From Campylobacter anatolicus (GTDB lineage: Bacteria > Campylobacterota > Campylobacteria > Campylobacterales > Campylobacteraceae), in assembly GCF_018145655.1 (NCBI RefSeq), contig NZ_JAGSSY010000004.1, forward strand, positions 62,001 through 126,000: a stretch of 64,000 bases of DNA. The letters run 5' to 3'. This document shows positions 44,853 to 55,346 of this stretch, one piece after another. How positions within the stretch are numbered: position 1 is the stretch's first letter; each line of letters starts with the position of its first letter. A program made the position numbers and the translations under genes. The notes beneath the pieces are model-generated. The model was given only the letters and a program-made list of their open reading frames with translations, ran no database searches and was not told the origin of the DNA.

Positions 44853-47800
44853 TTAGGCTATCTTGTTTTCAAGCTCTCTAAGCTCTTTATCTTTGCCACG
44901 TCTAAGCATATCGCCAAGCATTACAGGGTCTGTTTGTGCTACTTTTGGGTATTTGTTTGCATAGTCCATTATACGGTTATAAAAGCTAGGATTTGATTTT
45001 TTAAGACCTAAAGTTGCTAGTTTAGCCCCTATCGCACCACCAAAAAATCCCTTTACAAACTCATCAAAATCTAGCTTTACATTGCCATTCTCATCACGCT
45101 CTACACTATTTAAGCCACCACCTAGCAAACCACCACTAATAGTTGGATTTGCGTTCAGGGTAACTCTGTTTTCTAAAGAAACTCCGCCTTTTGTTGGTTT
45201 TTGTGGTATAATGTTCTCATTAGTAAGAGGTGGATGAGAAGAAGTCAGTTCTCCCTTAAATTCATCGCTATAAGCAGACAAGTTCGCGGTGTCGCCTTTT
45301 TTTAGGTCGTTAGAGTGTAGATTAGTCCCATCACTCTTGGCAACTTGGCTACTTGGTAGAGAATCTGAGCCTCGCGACCTTTCTACCTGATAAGCTGTTA
45401 TTATCCACTCATTATCGCCTTTATCAAGCCACCCTTTTGATAAACCTATACGGTAAATTTTACCCTTATCGTGATAAAGTATTGTTTTTACGTTGTTTTT
45501 ATCTACAACTTCGCCATTTTTAACTATCTCATCAAGTCCGTTCTCGACCCCACCAAACTCTTTAAAATCATCAACGTGACGCTCTATGATTTTATTTAAT
45601 CCTATTTTACTATCACCCCAAACTAAGTCAATATCGCCCAAATTATCACGATGAAACGCTCCAGCAACTTGTCCGTTTCTCTCAGTCAAAAGCTTTCTAA
45701 CCGCTCCTTTTGCGTCGTGGTAAAACTCGGCGTAGTTTGTGCCAAACTCTTTTATAGGGGTTATGTTTTGCTTTTCTTGTATAGTTTGGCGGAGGCTGGT
45801 TATCTCTTTGGCTTTTAGTGGTAAAATTTCGCCTAATTCTTTCTCTGTTACGCCGTTTTTAGCTATATATGTACTAAGGTTTTTAAGCTCTGCGTCCATA
45901 TCATCTTTTGTGCTTTGTAAAATGCCCCTTACTTGTTCGTATATCTCTTTATCTTTTCCTTTAGATGTTTTAGCAAAGAGCTTTATCGTATCTAAACTCT
46001 CATTTAGCTCATCATACCCTTTTAAATTTACCTTTTTACGCCTTGCTACTTTCTTGCCATTTACATACTCATCTTTACTCCACGTAATATCTATGCCTAA
46101 ATTTTTATATTGCTCTTGTGCCTTTTTTAAAATCGGCGATAGTTGTGGTTTGTATGGCTCTTTTTTCTCTAGTTCAAGGCGTTTAGCATTAAATTCTTTA
46201 TTTCTTACGCTAATTTCATCACCTAGCTCACGCACTCTTTTAAGGGTATTAAGGGCGTTTTCTTTTGTGGTTAGCTCTTTTTTTAAAGAAACTCTGTCTT
46301 TGGCTCCGTTTTGTGGTATAATTTCATCACTAGCCTTTACAGAATGTAGATTATTACCAGCCTTGCTCAGCGATAATTCATCGGACTGAGGTGTAGAGTG
46401 TGGTGTCTCTACCCGTAAAGGCTCATCAGCGACAGACCCCGCTTTTGCGGTAGCCATTGTCTGACTAGTATCAGAGTGTCGGTTGAGGCGTGCCGACCTG
46501 TCGCTTTGTAATTTTGTATTACCTAGCTCCCTTTCTTGCCTTTTATTTAATTCTTTTATTATTTTTTCTTTGTTAATTTGCGTTGTATGTATGATTTGTC
46601 CGCTCTCTTTGTTTATACCAACTTCGCCAAATTTGCCGTTTTTAAGCTCTTTGCCTATTAGTGCATTTCGCTCGTTATTATTTTTAAAAAAATGCGTTGG
46701 ATTATCCTTAATCTCTTTTATAACCCTAAACACATCCGCTTCGCTTTTAAACATTTCAGGGTGTTTTATGGCTAGGCTTTTTAAATTTGCTACCTATTCA
46801 TCGTTTAATACACCGCTTAAATCATTTATCCACTGCTCGGCTTTAAAGTTTTGCTCTGCGTATTGATAAGGCTTACTCTCACTTACGATATTAAAATTCT
46901 CACTTTGCTTTGGCACTCCACCTTTTGGCGGTAAATCATCTTTTGCCGATAAAAACCTGCTTAGCTCCGCCCTTATGCCATTTGGCACGTTTGGGTCAGT
47001 TGTTATTTTGGCTAGGTTATTTATAAAGCCATTATAGTTTTTTGACTTTAAAATCGCTTGTTCTATGTGGTGTATTAGTGCTGGTTGTCTGCCTATTATC
47101 GGTGCTAGTCTTAGGGCTGTTTTTATGGTGCGGTTTGCCATCATCGTATAAATCCTAGCCATTGGGTCAGAACTTATGCCTTGACTTAATTTTTCGCCTT
47201 TTTTAAACGCTCCTATCGCCTTAGCTAGTTTTATATCTTGCCCAATTAATGGCTCTAATTTATTAAGTAGATTTGTAAAATTCTTTGCTTCACTACTTTT
47301 AAAATTGTGATTACCTACCGCTTTTATAACGCTTTTTATATCTAGCATCTTGCCATTTGTGCCTACGTCGTATGTATATTTGTTTAAGGCTCTTTCTAAT
47401 AAGCCCAGCTCCACCTTTGAAATGTCTTTATCGCTATGCTTTGACAAAAAGCTATTTACGCTATTATTTGGGGTTTTTTCATCTATTACCTTACTCATTG
47501 CTTTAATAACGCTATCTTCGCCCTTGTCGGTATCTTGTGCGGTTTTAAACCACTTGCTATCTGTGATATTTTTCATATCTTTATATTCAGATACCATTGT
47601 TTTATAAAGGCTTTTTGCTTCGTTTTGTAAAGGGGATTTTGTTAAAATATCGTCTAAAATATCGCTCTCTACATAATCTTTTATGCTTCTTGCTATGCGT
47701 TTTACGCTGTTTTGCTGGGTGTCTGCTATTAAGTCGTTTAACTCAGCTCTTAGCCCATTTATCCCGCTTATATCTATTTCTTTACCATTTGCTAAATTTT

Positions 47801-47992
47801 GTAAGATATTTTTTAGCTTCGTGTTAGCTACCCCACCCCATTCTCTTGCTTTTAGCTCGTTTATATCATTTAAAAATTGCCAACTAGTCGGTATATCGTG
47901 AATAGTGTTTTTATATCACCTATGTTATTCTCTAACGCCTTTAAGCCCTCGTTAAACTCCTGCTTTACTCTTGCTTCGTAACTTGTAGCCAT
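44853..47992 (-). pseudogene. Large virion protein with phage nuclease domains, broken by a frameshift and an amber codon
   Basis: Coherent protein starts at ATG 47992 (MATSYEARVKQEFNEGLKAL). It changes frame at the A5 tract 47908-47912 and continues to a TAG at 46794-46796. It resumes in the same frame (VANLKSLAIKHPEMFKSEAD) down to 44853. The second half alone can be read as 633 residues from 46754. It holds an N-terminal segment like PBECR nucleases (NPTHFFKNNNERNALIG). A central domain, GAFHRDNLGDIDLVWGDS with GLNKIIERHVDDF, is typical of barnase/colicin E5-like phage endoribonucleases (DUF3519). Intact homologues are probably injected with the DNA. Confidence 0.65.
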
Positions 47993-48008
47993 ATCTTTTA
48001 CAGATATA

Positions 48009-49427
48009 TTAAGCACCTTTAAACGTGTTAAACTCATCTAAAATTTTATTTGTATCAGCCGTAATTATCTCATTTAGCCTATTTGCTGCTGTTGCATTTA
48101 AGCTTAACGTATTACTAGCCATTTGAGCTACTCTCTCATTGCCTCTTGTGGCGGTTAAAAAGTCGCTTTGATTTTTTGTTATCTCATCATTTTTAAAAAA
48201 CAGATTTTGTGCTGCATCTATGCCGTCTTTTGCTAAATTTACGCCCTTTTGCGTAAAATCTTTGCCCTTTTGCATTAGCTCATTTTGAGCGTTAAAATCA
48301 TCTATTTTCGCTCCTGCTTTTTCTAGCTCCTCTTTTGCTATTCCTGCTAAATATGAGCTGTCGTTAATCTTTACTCTTACGCCCATTTTATCGGCTTGTT
48401 TTAAAAACTCATCTAAGTTTTCTTTACCGCCCATTTGAGCTTCTAACTCTTTTAACGCTCCACCTATATTTTGCTCTCTTAGTGTTTTTAAAATAGGCAT
48501 ATAATCGGCTACCTTGCCTATCATATCGGCTGAAATTTTACCCGTTGCCTTAAAGCCTTTAATGACTGGATTTAAAAGCTGGGCAAGTCCAGCTCCTAGT
48601 GCTTCATTACTAGCTCCACTAATACCTGCTTTTATCGCTTCGCTTAATTTAAACTCGTCGTCTGTATCGGCTGTGTTTCTTGTATAATCCGCTACCGCAC
48701 CAGCTCCACTACCAACCGCTCCGTAAGTTAAAGCTCTTGCTGCCCGCGTGGCTAATAAGCTTCTTGCGGCTGCTCCTGCGGTAGGGCTTTTTGTAGCAAG
48801 TGCTACGCCAGTTCCAGCTAATGAACCTAAAATTTCATTGCTATTTGCCCCTAAAAGGTCTAAAAAATCAGGCGTAATATCCTTTACTTCACCATTTTTT
48901 AGCCGGACACCATATTTTATTTCGCCGTTATGTTTTGCCATAAGTGGTTCATAACCTAACTCTTGTGCTGTTTTTATAAAAATATCTTTTGTCCTATCAG
49001 CGTCCACTTTTCTTTCATCATCGCTTTTAAATAATCCACCTAGTGCGAAAGTGCCGTTATTTAAGGCTTCTTGTGCCGATAATGTGCGGTTTATCTTTGA
49101 TATATCTTGCTGTGTTTTATAGTTATCTCTTACTTCGTTCGCACTTTTACCTGTTAAAGTTGCTACTATGTTATCTGTTGCATAATCAATAGGCGAAGTT
49201 ATATCTTTATAAAGGCGTTTGCCACTATCTACCACGCTATCAAACCAGCTTTTATTTTCGTGTGGTTTTGCTTCGCTTAAATTAGGGGCTTTTGGTGCTT
49301 CGTTTGTAAAACCAACCACACTTTGAGCTTGATTACTCGCTAAATTCTTACTTTTATTTGATAAAAAGCTGTTTATCTCATCATCGCTATATCCAGCTTT
49401 AATAGCTCCGTTATAATCAAATCCCAT
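48009..49427 (-). CDS. Virion/ejection protein
   Basis: This 472-residue protein starts MGFDYNGAIKAGYSDDEINS. A hydrophobic, Ala/Gly-rich middle (GSLAGTGVALATKSPTAGAA and ARALTYGAVGSGAGAVADYT) lies between helical, charged parts. Such proteins in podoviruses form the internal core and are ejected to span the cell envelope. The assignment is by architecture and position; no named family is recognised. Confidence 0.55.
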   Translation of the reverse strand: MGFDYNGAIKAGYSDDEINSFLSNKSKNLASNQAQSVVGFTNEAPKAPNLSEAKPHENKSWFDSVVDSGKRLYKDITSPIDYATDNIVATLTGKSANEVRDNYKTQQDISKINRTLSAQEALNNGTFALGGLFKSDDERKVDADRTKDIFIKTAQELGYEPLMAKHNGEIKYGVRLKNGEVKDITPDFLDLLGANSNEILGSLAGTGVALATKSPTAGAAARSLLATRAARALTYGAVGSGAGAVADYTRNTADTDDEFKLSEAIKAGISGASNEALGAGLAQLLNPVIKGFKATGKISADMIGKVADYMPILKTLREQNIGGALKELEAQMGGKENLDEFLKQADKMGVRVKINDSSYLAGIAKEELEKAGAKIDDFNAQNELMQKGKDFTQKGVNLAKDGIDAAQNLFFKNDEITKNQSDFLTATRGNERVAQMASNTLSLNATAANRLNEIITADTNKILDEFNTFKGA

Positions 49428-49437
49428 TTTTTATCCT

Positions 49438-50625
49438 TTAATTAAAAAATTTATCAAGTGGCGGTCGGTTATCTTTTTTAGGCGTTGTTGCTGTGCCATC
49501 AAAACCATTTACGCTTTGCCAGTTAAAATTTTGGTTACTCTCGCCACTAGGCTTATAAATAGCGTCCATAATTTGGCTTTTCTGCTCGGTAAGATTTTTT
49601 ATTTTCTCATTTATTATGTATCTTTGGTAAGGGTCTTTCGTGGCTTCTTTTTTGTTTGCTAAATCGCCAATTGTCGTATCAAAAATCCGCTCACTTAAAC
49701 GCCTAGCCTTTAACGCCGTGTCATTATCAAAAATAACGCCGTTTAAACTTACGCCAAGCTCTTTTGATAAGTCTTGTATCTCTCTATCGGCTCTACCCAT
49801 TTTTGCTAATTGCACTCCTGCATTTGTTAGCATTTGCGTTAAATCCCTAGCCGATTGTGAGCCATTGTCTTTACCTGATTTTTCTTGCCACCAGTCACCA
49901 ACTCTATCAATTAAACCATCATAATTATCTAGCTCTTTGCCGTAGGTACGAAATTTTTGCCCTACTGCATTAAGCTTATTAGCTCCGTCTAAAATTTGGG
50001 TCATCTCCTTATCAAAGCCATCATCTTTATTTAATTTATCAGTGATATTTTTACCCCACATTCTATTTGTATTTATGTAATTAGCGAAATTTTGCCCCGC
50101 TTTGTTTAAATCTATTTGCCCTGTATTCTCATCAAGTCCGCCAAACATTGCCATAAACTGCTTGTTGTCCTTGTTATTGTTAAAATACTCAAATGGACTT
50201 AATCCGCCGTTAGCTTCGTTAATCTCTTGCTGTTTTCGTGTGATTTCGCCTCGTTTTAAATCCAAAAGTACGTTTTTGTATTCGTTATTAAAAGCATTTT
50301 GCTCTTTTTGACGTGCTATCTCCTCATTTAGTTGCCTGTTTTTTAAATCAGTTTCAGCGTTAAATCTATCAATGCTAAATTGATAAGCTCTGTCGGCGTT
50401 TTCTTTTTCTGTCTGTCGCCACGCATTAGTTGCGGCTAAATTATCGGCTGCGTGTTTTTCTACTGACTCATTATGCCTAGCCGTTTCATCTAGTCTTGCT
50501 TGATTTCGGTTTTTCTCAACGTTTGTCTTATAAATATCCCAAAGGGCGTCGCCAACTTTGCCGACTGCCCCTATAATGCCGTTATTAGGGTTAAAATCAA
50601 CCCTGTTTGGATTGTAAAAAGCCAT
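49438..50625 (-). CDS. Virion protein, helical
   Basis: This 395-residue protein has an N-terminus FYNPNRVDFNPNNGIIG and about 100 residues of coiled coil with many Asn, Arg and Glu. It is soluble and lacks membrane segments. Its ATG overlaps the stop of the previous gene by one base. It is probably an internal or tail-associated virion component, with no clear family. Confidence 0.5.
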   Translation of the reverse strand: MAFYNPNRVDFNPNNGIIGAVGKVGDALWDIYKTNVEKNRNQARLDETARHNESVEKHAADNLAATNAWRQTEKENADRAYQFSIDRFNAETDLKNRQLNEEIARQKEQNAFNNEYKNVLLDLKRGEITRKQQEINEANGGLSPFEYFNNNKDNKQFMAMFGGLDENTGQIDLNKAGQNFANYINTNRMWGKNITDKLNKDDGFDKEMTQILDGANKLNAVGQKFRTYGKELDNYDGLIDRVGDWWQEKSGKDNGSQSARDLTQMLTNAGVQLAKMGRADREIQDLSKELGVSLNGVIFDNDTALKARRLSERIFDTTIGDLANKKEATKDPYQRYIINEKIKNLTEQKSQIMDAIYKPSGESNQNFNWQSVNGFDGTATTPKKDNRPPLDKFFN

Positions 50626-50930
50626 TATCGCCCCTTATCATCGTATCCATTTGCAAGTGATGAGTTAGCACAGGCATTATTTAAAATTTGCTGTGCTTGA
50701 TTTTGTCTTGCAATCTCTCTTTGTGATAGAATTTTATTAAAATCATAAGCGTCCTTTTGCATACCATACATTTTTTTAGCCATTTTGTTTTGTTCGTATC
50801 CGCCATAAATATTACCAAGTGTCCCAAGTGCCGTTAATGCGTTACTTGTTCCATTTTTATCCACTCCACCGAGCCACTCCCAGCCACTTTTTAAGGCACC
50901 GGTTACACCATTTAAAAGATTTTGCCACAT
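50625..50930 (-). CDS. Small prophage structural protein
   Basis: This 101-residue protein starts MWQNLLNGVTGALKSGWEWL and then has a helix rich in Lys, Met and Gln. It lies directly between the scaffold-like gene and the virion protein genes. No family is recognised. Confidence 0.5.
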   Translation of the reverse strand: MWQNLLNGVTGALKSGWEWLGGVDKNGTSNALTALGTLGNIYGGYEQNKMAKKMYGMQKDAYDFNKILSQREIARQNQAQQILNNACANSSLANGYDDKGR

Positions 50931-50944
50931 CGTTTATCCTTTCT

Positions 50945-51616
50945 TTATAAGCTCTTTAAAAGCTCCGCTCCAATCTCTATGTCGCTCACATCCTCACCAT
51001 TTTTTAACCTTTCAAAGGCACTTATCTCGTTCTTACCACCACCATTGCCGATAATCTCATCAGTCCTTTGTTTTGGCGTTGCAATTTGAAGCATTGTATT
51101 AGCCACCAAGCGCCACATATTATAATCCTCGCCTAAGTATCCATCAAATCCATTAGCCTTTGCAAACTCACCAAATTCTTTTGGGTTTATGGTGGGAAAC
51201 TCTTTTTCAAACTGAGTAATATTTTGATTAAAAACATTCTGCCTTCTTGCCTCTTCTGCTTGTTGTGCCATTTGCTCTTGCATTGCTTTTAACTGCTCAC
51301 TCATCCCTGCTAATTCGCCAAGTCCCATTTGCTCTAAAATTTCACGTTGACTTGCGTTTTTAGCTTCACTCTGTGCCTGTGCTTGTGCGTTTAGTGCCTG
51401 TTCTTGCTCGGTACTTTTCATCTTTTGCATTGCATTAAGCATTGCTTCGCTTATGTCGTCTTTACTTAAATTTGGCATAGCTGTTTGCGTTGGCTCTTGT
51501 TCTCCTGTATTTTCTTGCTGTACTTGTGTTTCTTGCTCCTCTTTACCCATTTCGTTTGCTTCGCTCTCAAACTCGCCAAGCAGTGCGTTAATTGCGTCTT
51601 GTTCAGTCATTCTCAT
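50945..51616 (-). CDS. Acidic scaffold-like protein
   Basis: This 223-residue protein is very rich in Glu, Gln, Ala and Met. A long helical centre (MSEQLKAMQEQMAQQAEEAR) is followed by a compact end (FEKEFPTINPKEFGEFAKAN). This composition and the place after the portal gene fit a capsid scaffolding protein. Unusually, the capsid gene does not follow directly. The start is preceded by a good site in the overlapping upstream gene. Confidence 0.6.
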   Translation of the reverse strand: MRMTEQDAINALLGEFESEANEMGKEEQETQVQQENTGEQEPTQTAMPNLSKDDISEAMLNAMQKMKSTEQEQALNAQAQAQSEAKNASQREILEQMGLGELAGMSEQLKAMQEQMAQQAEEARRQNVFNQNITQFEKEFPTINPKEFGEFAKANGFDGYLGEDYNMWRLVANTMLQIATPKQRTDEIIGNGGGKNEISAFERLKNGEDVSDIEIGAELLKSL

Positions 51617-51866
51617 TCTTCTTGCAATTTAGTATGTAAGTTAAAATTTCATCAATCAAAGCGACCCTATAAATCGCTCTTAGCCTATCACTCTTTTTAG
51701 CTGTTTTATCAAACGCTATTGCTGTGTTTGTATCGCTTAATGCTAAAATATAGCCCAGTATTGCCTTAAATGCTTGATGTCTTGATAGGTCCATTAACTC
51801 CTTGTTGGTTGATAGAATTTGTGTTATTTCCTGCGTTAATTTGTTCGTTGTCAGTAACGATAGCAT
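51603..51866 (-). CDS. Small prophage protein overlapping portal and scaffold genes
   Basis: This 87-residue helical protein begins MLSLLTTNKLTQEITQILST. It overlaps the end of the portal gene by 101 bases and the scaffold-like gene by 14 bases. The overlap with portal is long, so the real start may lie further downstream. No family is recognised. Confidence 0.45.
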   Translation of the reverse strand: MLSLLTTNKLTQEITQILSTNKELMDLSRHQAFKAILGYILALSDTNTAIAFDKTAKKSDRLRAIYRVALIDEILTYILNCKKNEND

Positions 51867-53052
51867 TTAATATCTCCTTGTCATTATCACCTAAATACTC
51901 GCTTACGTTTTTAATGCCATAAAGTGGCAAAATATCACGTATGATTTTTTCATTTGCTTTTAGAATTTTTATCATTCCATTGGGGTCGCCAATTTGTGCG
52001 TAAAGTCCAAATTGTGCATTTAGTGCCTGACTTGCTTGTATTAGGCTATTTTTTTGCACTGCAAAGCTAACATTTGGTGGTGGCATTATCTGCACAGCTG
52101 TTGGTTGTGAGATATATGTTGGCCCCATACTTTCTAAATCTTTACGACTTACATTTGCATTTAGTGGCACTAATAATTTTGGATTTAAAAGGCGGTTTAT
52201 ACCGTCTATCATTGCATTTCTTGCAAAATTCATCTCATCTTGAAGCGGTAAGATACTAGCAAGTGGTGGCTCTCCGTAAGCTACGACAAAAGTGCTTTCA
52301 TCATAAGCTCTAACTTGTGGCAACATATAGCCGATTATAAATGGACAACCATCTTTTAGCTTAATATCAGCTCTTAAAACTGCTCCACTTTCATTAATTG
52401 TACTAACTTTCCACTGGCTATTTGTATCTTGCTCGTAAATATCATAAACGCTTAATCTCTCATAAATAAAGGCTTCATTACTTACAATCTCACTTACTGC
52501 TTCCTTGCTAAAAATACCTTGTTTTGATAGCTCTTTTAAATCGCCATAGCTTAAATTTATGCGATTAACGATATATCTTATATCATCGTGATCCTTTGCA
52601 TTTGGGTCAAAATATACATCATCAAGCTCCACCTCCTCAATTACTAGTAGTCCGCTTCGCCAGTAAATTTTCGCTACTGCTGTGCCTAAAAATGGTATTT
52701 TTTGAAAAATTGGCATAAAAACTTTATAAAGTTTTATCATATCTGTATAATAGTTAATAGCCTCTTGCCACTTATCTATTACTTTTTGCTCAGAGTTAAT
52801 ATAGCACTCAAGTTTTGCAAACTCATCTGTGTTAAAGTAAGTTTCGCTTAGGCCATCTGTTATTCGTTTTGTCTTTGCATTTAGTTTCGGGATAAATAAA
52901 TTAGCCTTGCCACGCTCTTTAAGACTAAGTGCCTTGTCCTCATCAAGTGCTAATAAATAGGCACTATTTAGCTTATCAAGCATAGGCTTATAGCACATAA
53001 AGCCCTCGTAAGCTCTTTGTTTTAACTCTGCTAATCTTGATTGTGTATCCAT
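51766..53052 (-). CDS. Portal (head-tail connector) protein
   Basis: This 428-residue protein has features of podoviral portals: a start with repeated helices, then FMPIFQKIPFLGTAVAKIYW. EVELDDVYFDPNAKDHDDIRY forms the wing/clip region. NAMIDGINRLLNPKLLVPLN and GPTYISQPTAVQIMPP follow. Its place after the terminase genes and before the scaffold-like gene supports the call. It is intact. Confidence 0.75.
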   Translation of the reverse strand: MDTQSRLAELKQRAYEGFMCYKPMLDKLNSAYLLALDEDKALSLKERGKANLFIPKLNAKTKRITDGLSETYFNTDEFAKLECYINSEQKVIDKWQEAINYYTDMIKLYKVFMPIFQKIPFLGTAVAKIYWRSGLLVIEEVELDDVYFDPNAKDHDDIRYIVNRINLSYGDLKELSKQGIFSKEAVSEIVSNEAFIYERLSVYDIYEQDTNSQWKVSTINESGAVLRADIKLKDGCPFIIGYMLPQVRAYDESTFVVAYGEPPLASILPLQDEMNFARNAMIDGINRLLNPKLLVPLNANVSRKDLESMGPTYISQPTAVQIMPPPNVSFAVQKNSLIQASQALNAQFGLYAQIGDPNGMIKILKANEKIIRDILPLYGIKNVSEYLGDNDKEILNAIVTDNEQINAGNNTNSINQQGVNGPIKTSSI

Positions 53053-53310
53053 TTAATAGCCTTGTATCTCTAACTCAAAAACCTTTATAAAATCATCCTC
53101 TTTCATGGCATTTATCGCTTTTAAGGTTTCATTGCTCATCACACCATTTTCATCAATGCCAGCCACCCTTTGAGCTAACTTTATTGCCAAGCGATAGCCT
53201 TTGGGCTTTGCAAACTCATAAATTGCCTTTGCGGTTTTTGCGTTTAACTCATCTTCACGTATGAAAATTGAAATTTCATCGCCTACTTTTTGGGTTTTAA
53301 CTTTTGCCAT
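53053..53310 (-). CDS. Prophage hypothetical protein
   Basis: This 85-residue protein contains GDEISIFIREDELNAKTAKA and a helical end (NAMKEDDFIKVFELEIQGY). It starts inside the end of the preceding gene, overlapping 14 bases, and ends at the portal start. No function is recognised. Confidence 0.45.
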   Translation of the reverse strand: MAKVKTQKVGDEISIFIREDELNAKTAKAIYEFAKPKGYRLAIKLAQRVAGIDENGVMSNETLKAINAMKEDDFIKVFELEIQGY

Positions 53311-53575
53311 CTTTTATCCTTTTTAAAATATTAAAATAAGTTCGTTCGCCTATTTCTGCTAGTTCTAATACACGCCATTTTGGGTATTTTGCTATTATTA
53401 GCTCCTTTGCTAGTTCGACTTTGTAACGTTTATTAGGCACGTATTTAAGCCCACCCACTAACTTACAAATAAGTCCAGCCATTACTAAAACAAGGCTTTC
53501 ATCATCTAATTGTGAGATTTGCCTTATAGTTTGTGGCTTAATGTTTGAGCGAATATAATCAAATTGCCACTGCAA
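53297..53575 (-). CDS. Prophage hypothetical protein
   Basis: This 92-residue basic protein (MQWQFDYIRSNIKPQTIRQI start) has a possible helix-turn-helix near KYPKWRVLELAEIGERTYFN. It lies between the terminase large subunit and the portal gene. No family is assigned. Confidence 0.45.
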   Translation of the reverse strand: MQWQFDYIRSNIKPQTIRQISQLDDESLVLVMAGLICKLVGGLKYVPNKRYKVELAKELIIAKYPKWRVLELAEIGERTYFNILKRIKDGKS

Positions 53576-53616
53576 AATCTACTCCTTTTTTGCAGTTTTT
53601 TGATTTTTTTAAATTT

Positions 53617-54893
53617 TTACCAAAATCCATAATCATCATCCATAACCTCTCGTTTTTCTATCGTTAAAATTTCATCAAAAAAAGTAAGTGCCAAGCTGTC
53701 AGCAAAATCAGGGCTTACGCCAAATTCTTTTTTAATTATCTCTTTTGGCACGATTAAATAACGCTCTCCTTTGTCAAAAGTAAAGCTAATCATTTGAAGT
53801 TGTTTTTTTAACTTCTCATTATTTGGCAAAGATAAAAGATGAAATTTATCTTTTAGCCTAAAAAACATCTCAGCCCTTTTATTTGCGTATTGCTTTTCAT
53901 TGCTCGCCTTAAAACTGCCCTTTGCTTCACGCACGATACTTCTAAGCCCTAAATCACAAAGCCCATCATAAGCACCAGCACCAACACCTACGCTATCAAT
54001 AAAAATTGCAACTGGCTTAACTTCTGCCCTCTCATACTCAGCGTAAATAGCTCTTGCAAGTTCGGTCACGCTGTTTATTCGGTAACTTTTAAACTCCTAC
54101 ACGTTGTTTCCCTTACGCACACATAAAACACTCTCATCATCGCCTTCACGTGCCACATCCAAACCCCATACAGCCTTTGCGTTTGGTTCGTACAAACTTG
54201 CTCTATTTATAGCACTCTCAATCATTGCAAGGTTAAAAACGGCGTTGCTTGTCGTGTCTAAAAACTCGCCAAAATCTCCTGCCTAGCCACGTGGCTATCA
54301 GCACCGCCAAGTTCTAAAACTAATCTATCTATCTCCTCACGATTTAGCAGCGGATTATCATACGAGCTAAACTGAAAATTTACCCAGCCACTCTCATTTT
54401 TCATTCCACGTTGTGCTAGTTCATAAAATTTATTCTTACCCTTTGGTACTCCGCCAATAAATGCACGTGATTTTGGATTATCAAGCAACATTGGGGAAAT
54501 CGCATTATCCCATAAATATGGGTCTTTTAAAATAATCCCCGCTTCGTTTAAAATCACTATATCGTAGCCAAAGCCCTCTATGTTTTCAGGGCGTTCTGCA
54601 CTTCTAAAATCAAGCCAAGCTTCGCCTAAATTTAGCCGTTTATCCTGTGCATTATAGTTCCACAAATCCCTTGGTAATTGTTTTAGCTCAGGGTAAAAAT
54701 AGCGTTTTAAGTTTGCATTCATCGTATCAACCCATAAAATTTTATGTCCCTCTAAAAGCCACTCAATACACGCATTCGCTGTGCCTTTAGTAAAGCCAAA
54801 GCGTCTGCCCTTTTCAATCGTAGTAAATCTTGCTGTGTTTTGAAAAAAGACCTGCTTTTGCTGCGGGGTGTATTGTAAGGAGAGATTAATCAC
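53617..54893 (-). pseudogene. terL: Terminase large subunit, broken by a frameshift and an amber codon
   Basis: The N-terminal 211 residues (54893-54258) hold the ATPase. A Walker A-like region is EKGRRFGFTKGTAN and the Walker B-like segment is DIVILNEAGI. After RQEIL the frame is lost at the four-base T run 54271-54274. The -1 frame continues EFLDTTSNAVFNLAMIESAI and GLDVAREGDDESVLC, which starts the nuclease domain. A TAG at 54097-54099 interrupts it. The rest (GTG 54069 to 53617) includes VAIFIDSVGVGAGAYDGL and DFADSLALTFF. The packaging motor is probably not functional. Confidence 0.82.
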
Positions 54894-55346
54894 TTAATCT
54901 CCTTTCGCTCAATCGTGATTTTTGTCTGTTGTGCGTTTGTGTTATTTATCTGTGTCATCGGCTCTTTGCCTAGCACAGTCTCTTTATTTCTTGCTGTTAT
55001 GCGTGAGTGGACTTCTACTTCTGAAATTTCAGTCGCTGTTTTTAAAAGCTCATCAGCCTTTTTTTGATTAATAAGTGCTCTACTTTGAAAATAAATAAGG
55101 TGCTTTGTCTGCTCTTTCACTATTTCGTCAAACGCTTTCACTTTCTGTTTCACTTTGCGTTGAAAGTGCCGTATTTATGGCTACTTGCTGTTTTACTAAT
55201 TCGGCGTTTTCTTGCGGTAAGCCGTTGCAAAGTTTAAAAACATAACCAATACTTATCTCATATTTTTTAGCTAGGCTTTTTTTACTAGCTCCTGCTTTAT
55301 ATTCAGCCCTTATTAGCTCTTTTGTCTTTTCTGTAACTTTTACCAT
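54890..55346 (-). pseudogene. terS: Terminase small subunit-like gene, probably frameshifted
   Basis: The first frame (55346-55128) gives a helix-turn-helix: KELIRAEYKAGASKKSLAKK and YEISIGYVFKLCNGLP. It ends in low-complexity SETESESV. The overlapping second frame (GTG 55153 to 54890) continues VKAFDEIVKEQTKHLIYFQS and VHSRITARNKETVLGKE. Removing one A at about 55141-55143 joins them smoothly. The HTH domain plus position before terL suit TerS. Two separate overlapping genes are the alternative. Confidence 0.55.

Noticed and set aside
45739-46389. Plus-strand 216-codon ORF within the nuclease virion gene
   Set aside because: Antisense to a coherent family sequence; Ser/Leu/Phe-rich shadow with no start signal.
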